From Saccopteryx bilineata (taxonomy: Eukaryota; Chordata; Mammalia; Chiroptera; Emballonuridae), in contig NC_089496.1 of NCBI RefSeq assembly GCF_036850765.1, forward strand, positions 101,642,267-101,706,266: a stretch of 64,000 nt of DNA, given 5' to 3'. Every line of letters begins with the position of its first letter. The stretch's first letter is position 1. Of this stretch, positions 11,247-23,663 are shown in pieces. The position numbers and the translations under genes are program-made. The notes under the pieces were generated by a model. The model saw nothing but the letters and a program-made list of their open reading frames with translations. It searched no databases and was not told the DNA's origin.

Positions 11247-12112
11247 TTTTTTTTTAAACTGCATACAAGTAATCTTTATGCTTTTGGGGCTTATTTTTAT
11301 TGAATTTATCAGGGTGACATTGGTTGATAAAACCATACAGGTTTCAAGGGTACAACTCAGTAATACATCATCTGCACACCGCATCGTGCGCCCATCACCT
11401 AAAGTCTCTTTAGGTCCCATTTACCCCCTTTGCCCACTTCCACCTCCCCCAGTCCCCCTTCCCTCTTGCTGTCGCCATAGTGTTGTCTGTGTCTATATGT
11501 CATCTTTTTTATTTTTTGCCAAATCCTGTCACCTTTTTCACCCAGTCCCTGAACCCCTGCCTTCTGACAGCTGTCTGTTCTATGTATCTTTGCTTCTGTT
11601 TCTATTTTTTTAAATTATTTTGTTCCCACATGTCAATGAGATCACACCTGCCAGAATGGCTATCATTGATAAATCAACGGATAACAAGGACTGGCGAGGA
11701 TGTGGACAAAAGGGAACCATTTGGCACTGTGGGTGGAAATGCAGATGGTACAGCCACTGTGGAAAACAGTGTGAAAGAACCTCAAAAATTAAAAAAGAAA
11801 CTACCTTTTGACCAGGTGATCCTGCTGTGGGAATATATCCAAAGAAACCAAAACACGATTCAAAAGAATATATGCACCCCTGGGCTCATTGCAGCATTGT
11901 TTACAATTGCCAGGATCTGGAAACAGCCCAAGTGCCCATCACAAAATGAGTAAATAAAAAAGCTGTGGCCCATATACGCAATGTGACACTACTTGGCCAT
12001 AAAAAAAAGAAAGAAATCTTAACTTTTCTGACAGAATGAATGGGCATGAAGATTATTGTGATAAGTGAAATAAGACAGAGAAAGACAAATCCCATATGCT
12101 GAAGGGCTTAGA
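11247..12112 (-). mobile_element. L1 insertion with 5' inversion (twin priming)
   Basis: The left part (11247-11636) is the L1 3'UTR in reverse: a T run, then ATTGAATTTATCAGGGTGAC, TTGGTTGATAAAACCATACA and ATACATCATCTGCACACC. At about 11636 the orientation flips: 11637-12112 is sense L1 ORF2 end (CACCTGCCAGAATGGCTATC, GAGGATGTGGACAAAAGGG, GAAATAAGACAGAGAAAGAC). The sense part stops at an L1 position that joins the first base of the reversed part, the expected geometry of a twin-primed insertion. No clear TSD seen. The frames here are ORF2 debris. Confidence 0.8.
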
Positions 12113-12174
12113 ACGTAAATGTAATTGACCAGTTTTAGAGAGATTATACATCCAAATTTGAAAAAATACTATTT

Positions 12175-13250
12175 ATTAAAATGTCTTTTCATGACCTTGG
12201 AGTAGGCCACTGTTCCTTACACAGGATATAAAAATAACCTTATAAAAAGGAAGTAATGAATTGCACTATATTAAGATTATTAAGATTCATAACTTCTCTT
12301 CATCAAAATACATGATTAAGATGAAAAAATACAGTACAGAATGGGAATATATATTTTCAGTGCATAAATCTGGTGAATGACTTATATTCAGAAAATATAA
12401 AGAACTTTTTACAAATCAGTTAAAAAAGTTAGTTTTCCCAGTAGAAAAAGAATTAAAGGGTAAAAAGAAACATTTGAATAGACGCTTAAGAAAAGAGGAT
12501 ATCTAAGTACTATAAAAGCATATGTAAATATGTTCAGTTTCAGTAGTCATTAAAGAAATGCAAAATAAAACTTCGAGATAACACTACAAACATTTACCAA
12601 ATGGCTCAAATGAAAAAGGTAGACAATACCAAAAATTATCAGGGAAGTATAGCAATTGAAACTCTCATTCGGCCCTCAGGATAACTGCCTGGCAGTGTCT
12701 ATTAAAGCAGAGCATATGGAGCCTTATGACTAATAAATTCTATTCCTAGATAGATACCCAACATATCAGTTGGTATATATCAATTTGCTGAAAACGCATG
12801 TAAGAATGCTTCATAACAGCATTATTAGTGAAAGCCAAAATCTGGTACACAGGTTACCAGCTATCCATCCATAGTTAAATTTTTTAAAAAGTTAATAATG
12901 GTATATTCCAGCAGTGGCACACACAGGGAAGAAAATGAGTGAACCACTACAATGACATTTAACAATATATTAATTTTACAAGAATAATAACCAAGGGAGA
13001 AAACCCCAGAAACATAAATGCTGTATGATTCAGTTTATTTAAACTTTAAAAAAAAGACAAAATGAATTTATATGTTATGACAAGTGAGTACTGATCCATT
13101 TAAGAGATAGTATTTTCTGGAAGTGGTGTAAAGGTTGCTTCTAGGGTACTAATATAGAATTTCTTATGTCTAAAATCAATTGAGTGGTACACTTATGACT
13201 TATGGACTTTTCTATACTTTCTGCTTTAATGAAAAAATTTTAAAAGTATT
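12175..13250 (+). mobile_element. Old L1 3' end (L1ME-like), sense
   Basis: Diverged but collinear L1 3' sequence: TCATGACCTTGGAGTAGGC, TAACTTCTCTTCATCAAAATAC, ATATTCAGAAAATATAAAGAAC, GAAATGCAAAATAAAACTTC, TTCATAACAGCATTATTAG, TGTATGATTCAGTTTATTTAAA and GTACACTTATGACTTATGGAC near the end. Many indels; no usable frame. It precedes another L1 piece in the same orientation (13480-15505). Confidence 0.8.
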
Positions 13251-13479
13251 TGGTATAGACAGGTGATCAGCAAAGCTCTAGAAGCTTCTTTTCCCTTAGG
13301 TTCTGATACTCTTCTTTCTCACACAAGACATGGAGACAGCTTGGAGACACCAATAGAGGGATCTCCCCATGTCTTATCTCACAGAGAGATGGCCTGGGGC
13401 CAGGCGTGGGAAATCCCTCCCACCTGCTCAGGTAATGCTACCTGGTACCAGTGGAAACCCCAGAAACACCATATACACC

Positions 13480-15505
13480 ATTCAGACCAAAACAGGACTG
13501 CTCAGACTCTGACAATTATGCTGCTATTGGAGCCACGACCCACAAAAGTATGCCAAGCTCGGTATCTAAAACTAAACAGAGTGAAATCCTGCTACATAGA
13601 ATCTAGAGTCTCTTACCATAATAATCAAAATGACCAGGATGCGATAAACAGTCACCCCTTTTATGAAGAACCAAGCAAATCACACCTCATGAGATAATCA
13701 ACTTATGCCAACAAAGAGAAATCAGATGTTGGCATTATCAAACAAGAATTTTAAAGCAGCTGTTTTTCAAATCTTCCAACAATAAAGTGCAAGTTCTCTT
13801 TAAGAGATGAAAAGGTAGGGACCCTGGCCGGTTGGCTCAGTGGTAGAGCGTCGGCCTGGCGTGCGGGGGACCTGGGTTTGATTCCCGGCCAGGGCACATA
13901 GGAGAAGTGCCCATTTGCTTCTCCACCCCCCCTCCTTCTTCTCTGTCTCTCTCTTCCCCTCCCACAGCCAAGGCTCCATTGGAGCAAAGATGGCCCGGGC
14001 GCTGGGGATGGCTCCTTGGCCTCTGCCCCAGGTGCTAGAGTGGCTCTGGTCGCGGCAGAGCAATGCCCCGGAGGGGCAGAGCATCGCCCCCTGGTGGCCA
14101 GAGCATCGCCCCTGGTGGGCGTGCCGGGTGGATCCCGGTCGGGCGCATGCGGGAGTCTGTCTGACTATCTCTCCCCATTTCCAGCTTCAGAAAAATAAAT
14201 AAGAAATAAAAAAAAAAAGAGATGAAAAGGTAGGAAATCTCAGCAAAATTAGAAGTTATAAAAAAATCAATATATAGAATATACACATTCATAATTTAAA
14301 AAACTACCAACAATTTAAAAATAAGAGGGAATTACCTCAACTCAGTAGAGAGCATCTACAAAAATCTATGACTAACTTCATATTTAATGGTGCAAGACCA
14401 AATGCTTTTCCTCTAAGATCAGGAACAAGGGAAGGATTTTCATTCTCACCACTTTAGGTTGGTGGTTTTACCACAGACCTTGGACTTTAATTTCTGCACT
14501 GACTTCCCCCTTTTAGTTTCAGCACTGACATGATTAAAAGCACACATAAATACAATGTAAGATGATGAAATACTGAAAAATGTTCTTTCTGAAGGTAGGA
14601 ACAAAATGTTGTTACTTGCAACCACTATTATTTTTTTTTACAATGTTCTGGAAGATGAGCCAATATAAATAAATTAAAAATGTATGTATTTATGTAGTCA
14701 CGTCTACTGAAAAGTCAGCAGAAACAATCCAGTACTGTGGATAATTACAGAATTAATATACAAGTTCTTTTTTCTTTGCCCAAATAGTAATTGCAGCCTA
14801 TTATCAAAATATTTCTATCTAATTGTATAATCATTTGCTGAGCTATGATGGCCTTCTGGACTGGAGTATGATAAGAGCGATTATAAAACTTACTTAAGAG
14901 ACCTTGCAACAGAATAAAGAGGCCAAAAATAACCCATGCATATATGCTGTCCTAATTTTTCACAAGGATGCCAAACATACAGTGATCCTGGAATAAACTG
15001 GATATCGACAAGCAGAAGAATGAAATGAACTCCTATTCTATACCATTCACCAAAATTAAAACATAAATTAAAGACTGGAATATTAGAATGGAAATGATAA
15101 AACTCCTAGAAGAAAACAGAGAAAAAGCTTTTTGGTGTCAATCTTGATGTTGATATTTTGAATATGAACCACAAGCATTAGGCAACAAAAGCAAAAACAA
15201 ACAAGTGAGACTATCAAACTAGAAAGCTTTTGCCCAGCAAAGGAAACAACAAAATGAAAAGGCAACCTATGGAGTAGGAGAAAATATTTGCAAACTATGT
15301 ATCTGATAAGGGGTGAGTGTCTAAAATACATAAGAAACTCTTACAACCCAAAAGCAAACAAACAAACAACCTCCCCCAAAAAACAAGTAATCGGACTAGA
15401 AAATGGGCAGATGATACTGAGTAGATATTTTTTCTAAAGAAGTCATGCTAATGGCCAACAGGTACATGAGAAGGTGTTCAGCATCACTAATCATTAAGGA
15501 AATGA
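13480..15505 (+). mobile_element. Old L1: 5'UTR plus ORF2 pieces, internally deleted, split by SINE-A
   Basis: 13560-13800 matches the 5' untranslated part of old L1M elements (ATCTAGAGTCTCTTACCATAATAATC, TCAGATGTTGGCATTATC, AATTTTAAAGCAGCTGTT), continuing after the SINE-A with AAATCTCAGCAAAATTAGAAG. From 14335 it jumps to ORF2 (GGCATCTACAAAAA-like, AAGATCAGGAACAAGGGAAGG) and 14880-15505 is the ORF2 3' region (AAAACTCCTAGAAGAAAACAG, AATGAAAAGGCAACCTATGG, AAATGGGCAGATGATACTG). ORF1 is missing. Whether this is one deleted L1 or several is not resolvable by eye. Confidence 0.75.
13820..14216 (+). mobile_element. SINE-A, full length, inside old L1
   Basis: Starts ACCCTGGCC (first G mutated), with intact A box TGGCTCAGTGG and B box GGTTTGATTCC. 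The GC middle has two units but carries the GCGGCAGAGCAATGCCCC variant instead of the CAACATGGCGACG variant. The 18-bp TSD AAGAGATGAAAAGGTAGG is at 13802-13819 and 14217-14234. The frames on both strands are SINE artefacts. Confidence 0.95.
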
Positions 15506-15911
15506 ATTTTTTGGCATTTACCCAAACTGAGTTTTTGCCACAGATTTTAAGATGAAAAGATCTGTGTTGTACCATGTAGATCCATAGCATGCCTGCTTAG
15601 AGGCTTGATGGTGGCAGGCATCAGGAACAAACTCTTAATGTTTATCTAGTGGTTTTATTTCTTCTGTTTGTCTGTGGCAGTGCTCGGGGTAGACTTGGCC
15701 TGGAGTTGTTACTGAACTGTTCTTGAACTTCCACCCATTCCTTGCCACCCCTCACCCCAGTATGTATGGAGCAGAAAGCTGAAGAGAGACACTACTGAAG
15801 ATGAATGCAGACATGTGTTAGTCCTGGGCATCTCATGGCAAAACTGTCCCATGAAACCAGCCCTCCATCTTCAGACCTTATATTCATTTGTTTATACTAG
15901 GCTTCAGCTAA
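15506..15911. other. No gene; unique-looking DNA
   Basis: Mixed-composition stretch between L1 debris and the next SINE, without a convincing frame or a repeat I recognise. Confidence 0.5.
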
Positions 15912-15925
15912 TTCTATCCTCTTTT

Positions 15926-16296
15926 TTTTTTTTTTTTTTTGCATTTTTCCGAAGCTGGAAACGGGGAGGCAGTCAGACAGACAGACTCCCGCATGCGACC
16001 GACCGGGATCCACCTGGCATGCCCACCAGGGGCATGCCGCTCTGGGGCGTCGCTCTGTTGCATCCAGAGCCACTCTAGCGCCTGAAGCAGAGGCCACAGA
16101 GCCATTCTCAGCGCCTGGGCCATCTTTGCTCCAATGGAGCCTTGGCTGCAGGAGGGGAAGAGAGGGACAGAAAGGAAGGAGAGGGGGAGGGGTGGAGAAG
16201 CAGATGGGTGCTTCTCCTGTGTGCCCTGGCTGGGAATCGAACCGGGACTCCTGCACACCGGGCCGACGCTCTACCACTGAGCCAACCGGCCAGGGC
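15926..16296 (-). mobile_element. SINE-A, single-unit subgroup
   Basis: Antisense copy with a 20-base T tail, reversed CTTCGGAAAAATGC end, one GC unit (GCCACC-free short form) and a head ending ACCGGCCAGGGC. The TSD TTCTATCCTCTTTT (15912-15925) recurs at 16297-16310 with one A/G change. Resembles the copy at 61505 in lacking the second CGCCCCTGGTGGGC unit. Confidence 0.93.
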
Positions 16297-16592
16297 TTCT
16301 GTCCTCTTTTGTGCATTTTTTCAAACATTGAAAAAAGAACAATACAACATAATATGGAAAGTAAACTGTAATTGAAGAATAAACATTAAACTTCTAAAAA
16401 ATAAATAAACAGAACTGGCATTATATATGTCCTTAATCCAAGAGACTGTCAGAAGTGGTAGAAGATTTATATAAAAGGAATAATCTTCATTGACAATGTC
16501 TTAAAGGTACACTGATTTTAAGAAATAGGTATAATTTTATTTCTCTGTTCCTTTAGCATTGTACATCTATATTTTATAATAAAGGCTGCTGT

Positions 16593-16877
16593 TGTCTGAC
16601 CAGGCGGTGATGCAGTGGGTAAAACGTCGGACTGGGAGGCAAAGGACCCAGGTTCAAAACCCCAAGGTTGCCAGCTTGAGTGTAGGCTCATCTGGTTTGA
16701 GCAGAGCTCACCAGCTTGATCCCAAGGTCGCTGGCTTGAGAAAGGGATCACTCGCTCTGCTGTAGCCCCCCAGTCAAGGCACATATGAGAAAGCAATCAA
16801 TGAACAACTAAGGTGCCACAATGAAGAATTGATGCTTCTCATCTCTCTCCCTTCCTGTCTGTCCCTATCTGTCCCTT

Positions 16878-16965
<88 letters not shown>

Positions 16966-16966
16966 G
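16593..16966 (+). mobile_element. SINE-B, full length with TC/CA tail
   Basis: tRNA-like head TCTGACCAGGCGGTGATGCAGTGGG with B-box GGTTCAAAACC, then CCAGCTTGAGTGTAGGC, GGTCGCTGGCTTGAG, CAATCAATGAACAAC and a tail of (TC)n followed by (CA)n (about 16880-16964). The 11-bp TSD AAGGCTGCTGT is at 16582-16592 and 16967-16977. This family differs in body from SINE-A although both heads are tRNA-derived. Confidence 0.93.
16880..16964. repeat. (TC)n(CA)n microsatellite, SINE-B tail
   Basis: Uninterrupted dinucleotide runs that form the 3' tail of the SINE-B copy. They likely expanded from the SINE tail after insertion. Confidence 0.95.
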
Positions 16967-16977
16967 AAGGCTGCTGT

Positions 16978-17544
16978 AGCATGAAAATTTGTCTCTATCA
17001 GGCAAATTTTAGTAACCAAAGGAATTCTAGCTCTCTCATGGACCAGTTTCAGTGATATTCCCTCCTATAAGGTATTTTCCTCCATGTAGGACTCTTTCCT
17101 TTTCATCTGCGGCTCTGTCGTTCCCTCCATCTTTGGAGCAGAATGGTGACTATATGGCGGAGAAGGCCACCTGCTTCTTAAAAACATTGGCCTTGAGTTG
17201 ATACACATCCTCATCTGCGGCATTTCATTAGCACGAACTAATGAGAAACCACCCTGAAAGAGTAGTTTTATCCATTCGTGAATAGCTGGTCACCTCTGGC
17301 ACGGACTCTTTTAAGGTGGTTTATTACTTTACGTATTTTCTCATGATGTGACCCTATAATTTGGTACATTCGCAGGTTTGGGAAAATTTTGTTTGAATTC
17401 GGTGAAGCGGCATAATAGCAACCACCACCACACTTTGTGTAGAACATTTATGTGTGCAGTTCTCGTAGTGGGCGCAGAGTATTTCTAGAAGCAGAATCAG
17501 GGCTGTGTTTGCCTCTAGCATCTCCCACTCCCTCTCTACTGTTG
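16978..17544. other. Repeat-free DNA, moderate GC
   Basis: No gene or known repeat is visible. Composition is less AT-rich than the surroundings and there is no decay of repeat words; it begins the repeat-poor block discussed in the findings. Confidence 0.5.
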
Positions 17545-17650
17545 TGACCTTGGGGACATCGTTTAACCTCTCTGGGCCTGTACGTTCTCATTTATAAATT
17601 GAGGAGGTGTTCAAACTCCAAAAGTCCTTTCAATGTTAAAAATTCTATGC
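17545..17650 (+). mobile_element. MIR SINE relic
   Basis: MIR core order is visible: GTGACCTTGGGGACATC, TTTAACCTCTCTGGGCCTG, TCTCATTTATAAATTGAGG, with a downstream CCTTTCAATG block. Short and old. Confidence 0.7.
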
Positions 17651-20600
17651 TATTTGAGTTGTGTACATTTTAAATGTGTGTGGTATTATTTTTGTTTTGC
17701 CTATTTATTTGTTGCCTTAATTTAAATGAAATATAATGTCATTATCATTTCAAGTCAATTGTCCTCCCGGAAAGAGGCAAAATTTGGTATTTGTATTTTT
17801 TCATGCCCGGTGAAATTTAACAGCAACATGAAATATAAATGATTACCTGTTTGGATATAATTTTTATAATAAGGCCTCTCTGAAGGTCGTTTGAAATACT
17901 GCACTAATTAATGTTTTATTTCCAGCCTCCCTTAATTATTCTAGCCAGATGGTCCTTTATTTATGTTATTGCTCGAGGTTTCCAGCTGAGGTTGTTTGAT
18001 TGTTGAGGAAAAATATGTGATGGCACCAGAAGATAACTGTAATTGAATTGTTAGGTATGTTAGAGCAGCCGAGCCTTCTGTCCCTGTTCTGTCCACATCT
18101 GGGGACTAAGTTTGTTAACAAAGCACTCTGACACCTCATCTGACGCTGGAGTGAGATTCTGAACTGTGTGGAAGAACCCAAATGGAAAAATGACTATGCA
18201 TTTATTGCAGAAGGAGGCACTTAGCAAATATCTCTCTGTGCCAAATTCATTTCGTAAATGGTAAAAAAAAAAAATAAACTTTACAATCAGTACACTTTTA
18301 AGGACATGATCTGTTTTCCAATGTCCTAATAACTTCAGGAATAAGCTGTTCCATTAAGGTCACATTTAAAATTTGTGCAGATTAACCACCATTTAGGAAG
18401 CAGTTAAATGGAATTTTTATGGCAGAGAACTTCAAAAGCCTAAATGAATTATCAGCTGAATAGATAGTCCAATAAAAGAAACAGACTTGAAGTGGAAGAT
18501 AAAAGTGATAAAGTGACAGTAAATTAGAGAATAGAACTTAAAGCTCCATTGTTCTGAAGAACAACAATAGACCTCCTGAATTATCTGTGTTTCTTTAGAA
18601 AGTATCTCTTCTGCTTCCTTCACTTGTGAGTTATAGAATTACTAAATAAATTAATAGCATTGGAGCTGGAAGCTTCTATCAGCCAAATTACATAGGCAGC
18701 CTTATTAACATGGCCATTGGCAACTTAACACTGGACGATTTTCTTCCAAGTGAACGTGATTCCATTATTGTAGTGCTTAAGCTGCGCACATGCAGAATAA
18801 ATCAGTTCAACGACCTTCTTCCCAATATGTTCAAAGACTTTGAAACCTTAGAGTACACAGAGCAGATGCAATTGGACATTGTTGTCCAAACGTCTTGGTA
18901 GTTCAGTCTATATGCTATTTGTCCATGTCATGGAGACTTTGTGTGTCTTGTCTTTGCGTCTCATGATTTATATATAAGTAAATTTTTATTGGTCAGAAGA
19001 CTTTTTTTTTTAAATCAAGTGACTGTTTGAATATAATATACTTGATAGGTACTTATTATTAATGATGAAATAGGTATGAAATCTGGGAGATTGTTTTATA
19101 CTTCATGAAATGGACAAAGCAAAGCAATGAAGTGACCCCTAATGGAATGCACACCCACAGACACTCACTCGAATAAAAAGTTGACCATGTGACTTTTGAA
19201 AGATTTTTTTGAAGAGACTAAAGGGGAAAATAGAATGTAAAGGGATTGGATTTGTTGTTTTGTCTTCCTCTTTTGAATTTTTCCCGATCGGTTTGCTTGT
19301 TTTGCCAATGAAAATGAAATGACATACTTAAGTCATCCATTCTTAAATCACTGAATACAACCTCGTAAGAGGAAGAGTTTAACATAGTGACATTGGAGTG
19401 TTTTTCCTGTTAACTTGTCCCCTCTTTTGTCTTTTGATTAGTTGATTATTCCCACCTGAATAATTTCTCTCTGCCATAAGCAGACTTTTTGGATCAATCA
19501 GTGAAGTAAGTCTCCTCGTTTAGACCCTGAGTGTCTTTAAGCTGATCTAGTGGAACATGTGATCAGGAACCCAGATGTGTCCCAGTAAGTGGACTTGGTT
19601 GTAGGCAGGAGGAGAGTCAGCTGGAGTGTTCTCTTAGCTTGCCGTGGAAAAGCACTTAACCTCAAGCTCCCACTTCAACCACTGGCTGCCGCCTGGCTTG
19701 TAAGAGAGAAGACCAATGGTCCCAAAGTCAGCATGAATGACGGGAAAAGGAGTGTTTGAAAAGATGACCAAGGCATTCATGAAAGTTGTACAGATTATGG
19801 AAAATTAGATAGGGGGACCTTTACATAAGCATCTTGCTAGGAGTTATTAAATGTGCTTTTATTGGGGTTTTTAAGAAGATGAAATGTTACCTTTGGCCAG
19901 CTTGCTTTATTTATTTTGAGGTTAGTTTTTCTAGTTTTCCCGTCATTTAGCAGTGGTTGGTTAGTACTAAATTTATCCTCCTATATAGTAGCAGTATTTA
20001 AATGCCACATATGGAAGTTATAATTGGCTAACCAAATGATATTAGCAGAAAGTATATCCTTAGTATGAACTCTTTAGTTATCTACTTGGGGATCACAAGA
20101 AAACTATGGCTTTCTTGCTTAAAGGATTTATAAAATAGGTTATAAGAATTTATTTTTTCTAGACACCCAGGGACTATCTTGTTAACAAGTTTGTTGTAGA
20201 TTTTAAAAAATTTATGCTACAAAGTAGATTCCTAAATAATTGTTAGTAAATCAATTGCAGTTTTAGCCTTTTATATCATTTAACTTGTTTTTTTATAGTT
20301 TTAAAGGTAGCATTTCTTTACCTAAAAGAACCTGCCAGAAATCAGTTTGTTTTAACTTTAATATAGTCCAAGAAAATTTTGGAGCATATATATTTCATAT
20401 TTTTATTATATATTTGAGATGGTACAATCATTCATCATTCTCAATTACTAGAAAATAATTTGCTGAATGTGATGTGAGCTAAAGGCAGATACCTAGAAAA
20501 TTCCTGCACTGACCAGTAAAAGGTCCTAATGCACATTTTGTCTCTAATATATAAAACGCTTACCTTTCCCCATCAATTTGTGAAATATACCTGGCTAGCA

Positions 20601-21265
20601 TACATGAATATGAACAGATGGTTTGCAGAATGGAAGCAATATTCAGGAGATTCAGAATAATGGAAACATTCTTGTTGATTGATAATAAAATATCACTGAC
20701 TTTTTAAAAGGGTAAAACCTTAAAGAAGCGTTATACTCAGGGTTTCATATATTCTAAAGGATCAGAATGAGACCACATTATACTCTATATATCTTATTTC
20801 TAAGAGACCTTGATCACATAAAGATTAAATAATTGTTTGTAATCTTATATTGTTATATTATAACTAGCCATGATGTATTATTAAGCCTAAAAGTATTAGA
20901 AATATTTTCTATTTATCTAAACTTTATTTTGATAGAGTTCTTCTGAATTTGTCTTATTTTCTAAAGTCACTTATTACAGATGAATTATTAGAAGTTTATA
21001 GTGCATGTAGATTTCCCTTTAATTTAGTAAAATTGTGTAATCACCACTCTAAATATTGTAGTTATATAGGTTCTAGTTAAAACTTAGAGTAGAAGCTATT
21101 GTATTAGTCACGTTTAAATAATAGTTTATACTTGTCACTACATAAAATAATTATAACACTAAAACTGTACACACTAAATCAATAGGTAATCTAATAAATG
21201 CAAGCAACTGAAAAGCACATTTGGCTCATAAATAAACCCTTCAGATTTATGACACGAAATTTAAA
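17651..21265. other. Long repeat-poor AT-rich block, possible conserved non-coding DNA
   Basis: About 3.6 kb without any recognisable young or old repeat, unusual for this window. Includes paired homeodomain-like cores (TAATTAATG at about 17907, TTAATTATT at about 17933) close to CCAGATGGTCC. A 63-codon frame at 18710-18901 has no similarity I recognise, no in-frame signal or cysteine pattern, and no visible splice context, so it is not called a gene. Confidence 0.4.
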
Positions 21266-21278
21266 AACTTTCATGGGC

Positions 21279-21619
21279 GCCTGACCAGGCGCTTGCGCAG
21301 TGGATAGAGCGTCGGACTGGGATGTGGAGGACCCAGGTCCGAGACCCCGAGGTCACCAGCTTGAGCACGGGCTCATCTGGTTTGTGCAAAAAAACTCACC
21401 AGCTTGGACCCAAGGTCACTGGCTCGAGCAAGGGGTTACTCAGTCCGCTGAAGGCCACAGTCAAGCCACATATGAGAAAGCAATCAATGAACAACTAAGG
21501 TGTCGCAATGCACAACGAAAAGCTAATGATTGATGCTTCTCATCTCTCCATTCCTGTCTGTCTGTTCCTGTCTATCCCTCTCTCTGACTCTCTTTGTCTC
21601 TGTAAAAAAAACCAAAAAC
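21279..21619 (+). mobile_element. SINE-B, full length
   Basis: Head CCTGACCAGGCGCTTGCGCAG with box B-like GGTCCGAGACC, then GTCACCAGCTTGAGC, CTCATCTGGTTTGTGC, GAGAAAGCAATCAATGAAC, AACTAAGGTGTCGCAATG, a TCTCTGACTCTC tract and A-rich tail. The 13-bp TSD AACTTTCATGGGC (21266-21278) is matched at 21620-21632 with one mismatch. High CpG retention suggests a young copy. Confidence 0.93.
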
Positions 21620-21632
21620 AACTTTCCTGGGC

Positions 21633-21959
21633 TTTTAGTTTTGAGCTCTTAATATGTGACTTTCAAAAATATTATACTGGCTATTTATAAATGCACTTAT
21701 ATATGTGACTGTGCACATGCAAGTATTCATCCGATTCATCTGAAATTATTATGTTCATTGATTTTGTCCATTTGTGCCTCTTTGTGGCTTTCAGTATGAA
21801 ATCCTTACTCATCAGCATCAAGTTAAAGGTACTCAGTGGCCATAGTTCGCTCCCCCAAGCCTCTTTCTCAATATGTTTTGCTGCCCCAAATTTTCTTTGC
21901 GTTCTCTCAAAGTCCTGCTGGCTTTGCCCTGAATAAACCAGGATTTCTCTTTTACGGAT
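21633..21959. other. No recognised feature
   Basis: Short frames only; no repeat or gene signature. Confidence 0.5.
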
Positions 21960-22375
21960 CTGTTCACAACCTTTGCCCCTCTATTTAGAATGTTTACTAA
22001 TTCCTCCATTCCTCAAAGGTGGTCTCCGTTCCCACACAACAGTAACAGCAATATCCTGCCAATGGCCCTTCAGCTGGGAGGTTGTCCTTGTGCTCTGGAG
22101 GACCTTCAGGGTGGACCAGTCTCCACCCTCCAGTCTGAGCTAAGTATGTATTTCCCCTACATCCTTCTACAGTGGCCTGCACTTACCCCTCTTATGGGGC
22201 TTGTCACTGTTAGAGAACTGCCTGTTTACTCATCTCTCTCCTTAACACTCTAAGCTCTTTGTTTACAAAATGGTGTCTTTTTTTAAATTTTCATGTCTCC
22301 AAAATTATACAGCACAATGCATTGGCACATAGCATGCACTCACTATGTGTTTGTTTCATTAGTGTTTATCAAACA
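21960..22375 (+). mobile_element. L2 LINE 3'-end relic
   Basis: Order of words fits the L2 3' end: CTTTGCCCCTCTATTTAGAATG, TCCTCCATTCCTCAAAG, CTCTAAGCTCTTTG, then ATGCATTGGCACATAGCATGCACTCAC, the degraded form of the ...GGCACATAGTAGGCGCTCA end. Ancient; no protein left. Confidence 0.6.
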
Positions 22376-23650
22376 AAAATCATTTATGTGGTCCACCTAC
22401 AAATGAAATCTTAAATGTGCTTATAATCACATCTTTTTATGTGCATCTTTTCTGGGTTTAGTTAGATAATGTATCTTGAATACTAATATTGAATATGATT
22501 ATTTCTGGTTTCACTTGTGAGACAGTGAAATAGCATGACATATTGTTCTCTAAAATATGTTTATCCTCAGAACTGAATGCAGTATATAATCTGAAACATT
22601 TTCCTCATTATCAGCATTTTGTTAACACAGGGAGTGTTTTTGTTATTTGCACGGGGAGGAGACTAGCGTTGCTCTTGTAGACAGAATGGAAATCTTCGGA
22701 TTTCTACTCAGTCTGCTTCTCATGCCTGTCATTCTCCTTTTCTCCTCGGCTAGTTTAAATATTACTGGAAAACTGTTGTTTCAATATTTATCGTTACACG
22801 TTTTATTTTTTACGTGAAACTTTAATTTCTCCAAGTAAGAGACTGTGTTTTATATATTGAATAGTTCTTGGCACGGTTTCTTACATGTAGTTGGTATTCC
22901 TGTTAAGCTGAATATGAAAATTACTAACCAGAAGTGGAATAATTTGTATTATTGCTTCAAGCATGATGTGATGAGTTTAAGGCAACTACAAATACTTGGG
23001 CATTACTCAGCAAGACAGGTGACACTGTGTCCCCTCACTCAGGGTGGGCTCCAGGATGACTTTGTGTAATTGGACACCGGGGAAGCAGCCCTGTGTTAGG
23101 TTCCAGGCCTCGGCCTTCAGCCCTTGACTTCTTCTCCCTCTTGTAGAATATTTGTTCTTAGAATATGTGCTCAGTAAATCAGCTGCCATGCAGGGAAGTC
23201 TGAGATCACCGAGCTGGGAGAAGCTCAAGCCGTGGGAATGGAAGGAGTCTGGGTGTGGGGAAGAGGGAGGGAGGGAGAAAGAGAGAGAAAGAAGGATATG
23301 GAGGGAGAGAAAGAGCCATCAAGAAGCGAGCTAGTATGTGACTGAAAAGCCATGTTGGAAATGGAATGTCCAGGCCCAGTGCCCCAGGTGACTCAGCACG
23401 AATCAGAGATGAACCACCCATCCAAGTTCTTCCAAAATTTCCGACTCACAAAATTAGGAATTAAGTATTTGTTTGTTAAGCTTCAGATAATAGCTTTACA
23501 CAAAACATGGAAATTTTAACATAGTTTAGTTTCTACATCATGAATAGTAAGTTTGCAAACATATTTTCAAGACCATTATTTTATTTTATTGAAAGCTGAT
23601 AAGGTTGTTGAAGATGTCTTAACTATACAACTTAAAGAAGAGTGGATCGT
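22376..23650. other. Unique-looking DNA with a purine-rich patch
   Basis: No gene supported. A GAGA-type purine tract (about 23257-23320) sits in a GC-moderate segment. A faint L2-like motif (GTTCTTGGCACGG..GTAGTTGGTATTC) lies near 22865-22900. Confidence 0.45.
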
Positions 23651-23663
23651 GAATTGTATCTTT

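Noticed and set aside
11278..11953. 111- and 157-codon frames as a gene
   Set aside because: They cover the junction of a twin-primed L1 and match antisense 3'UTR and ORF2 debris.
18710..18901. Small protein in the repeat-poor block
   Set aside because: A 63-codon frame occurs by chance at this length; no recognisable family, no splice-site pair or promoter signal supporting it.
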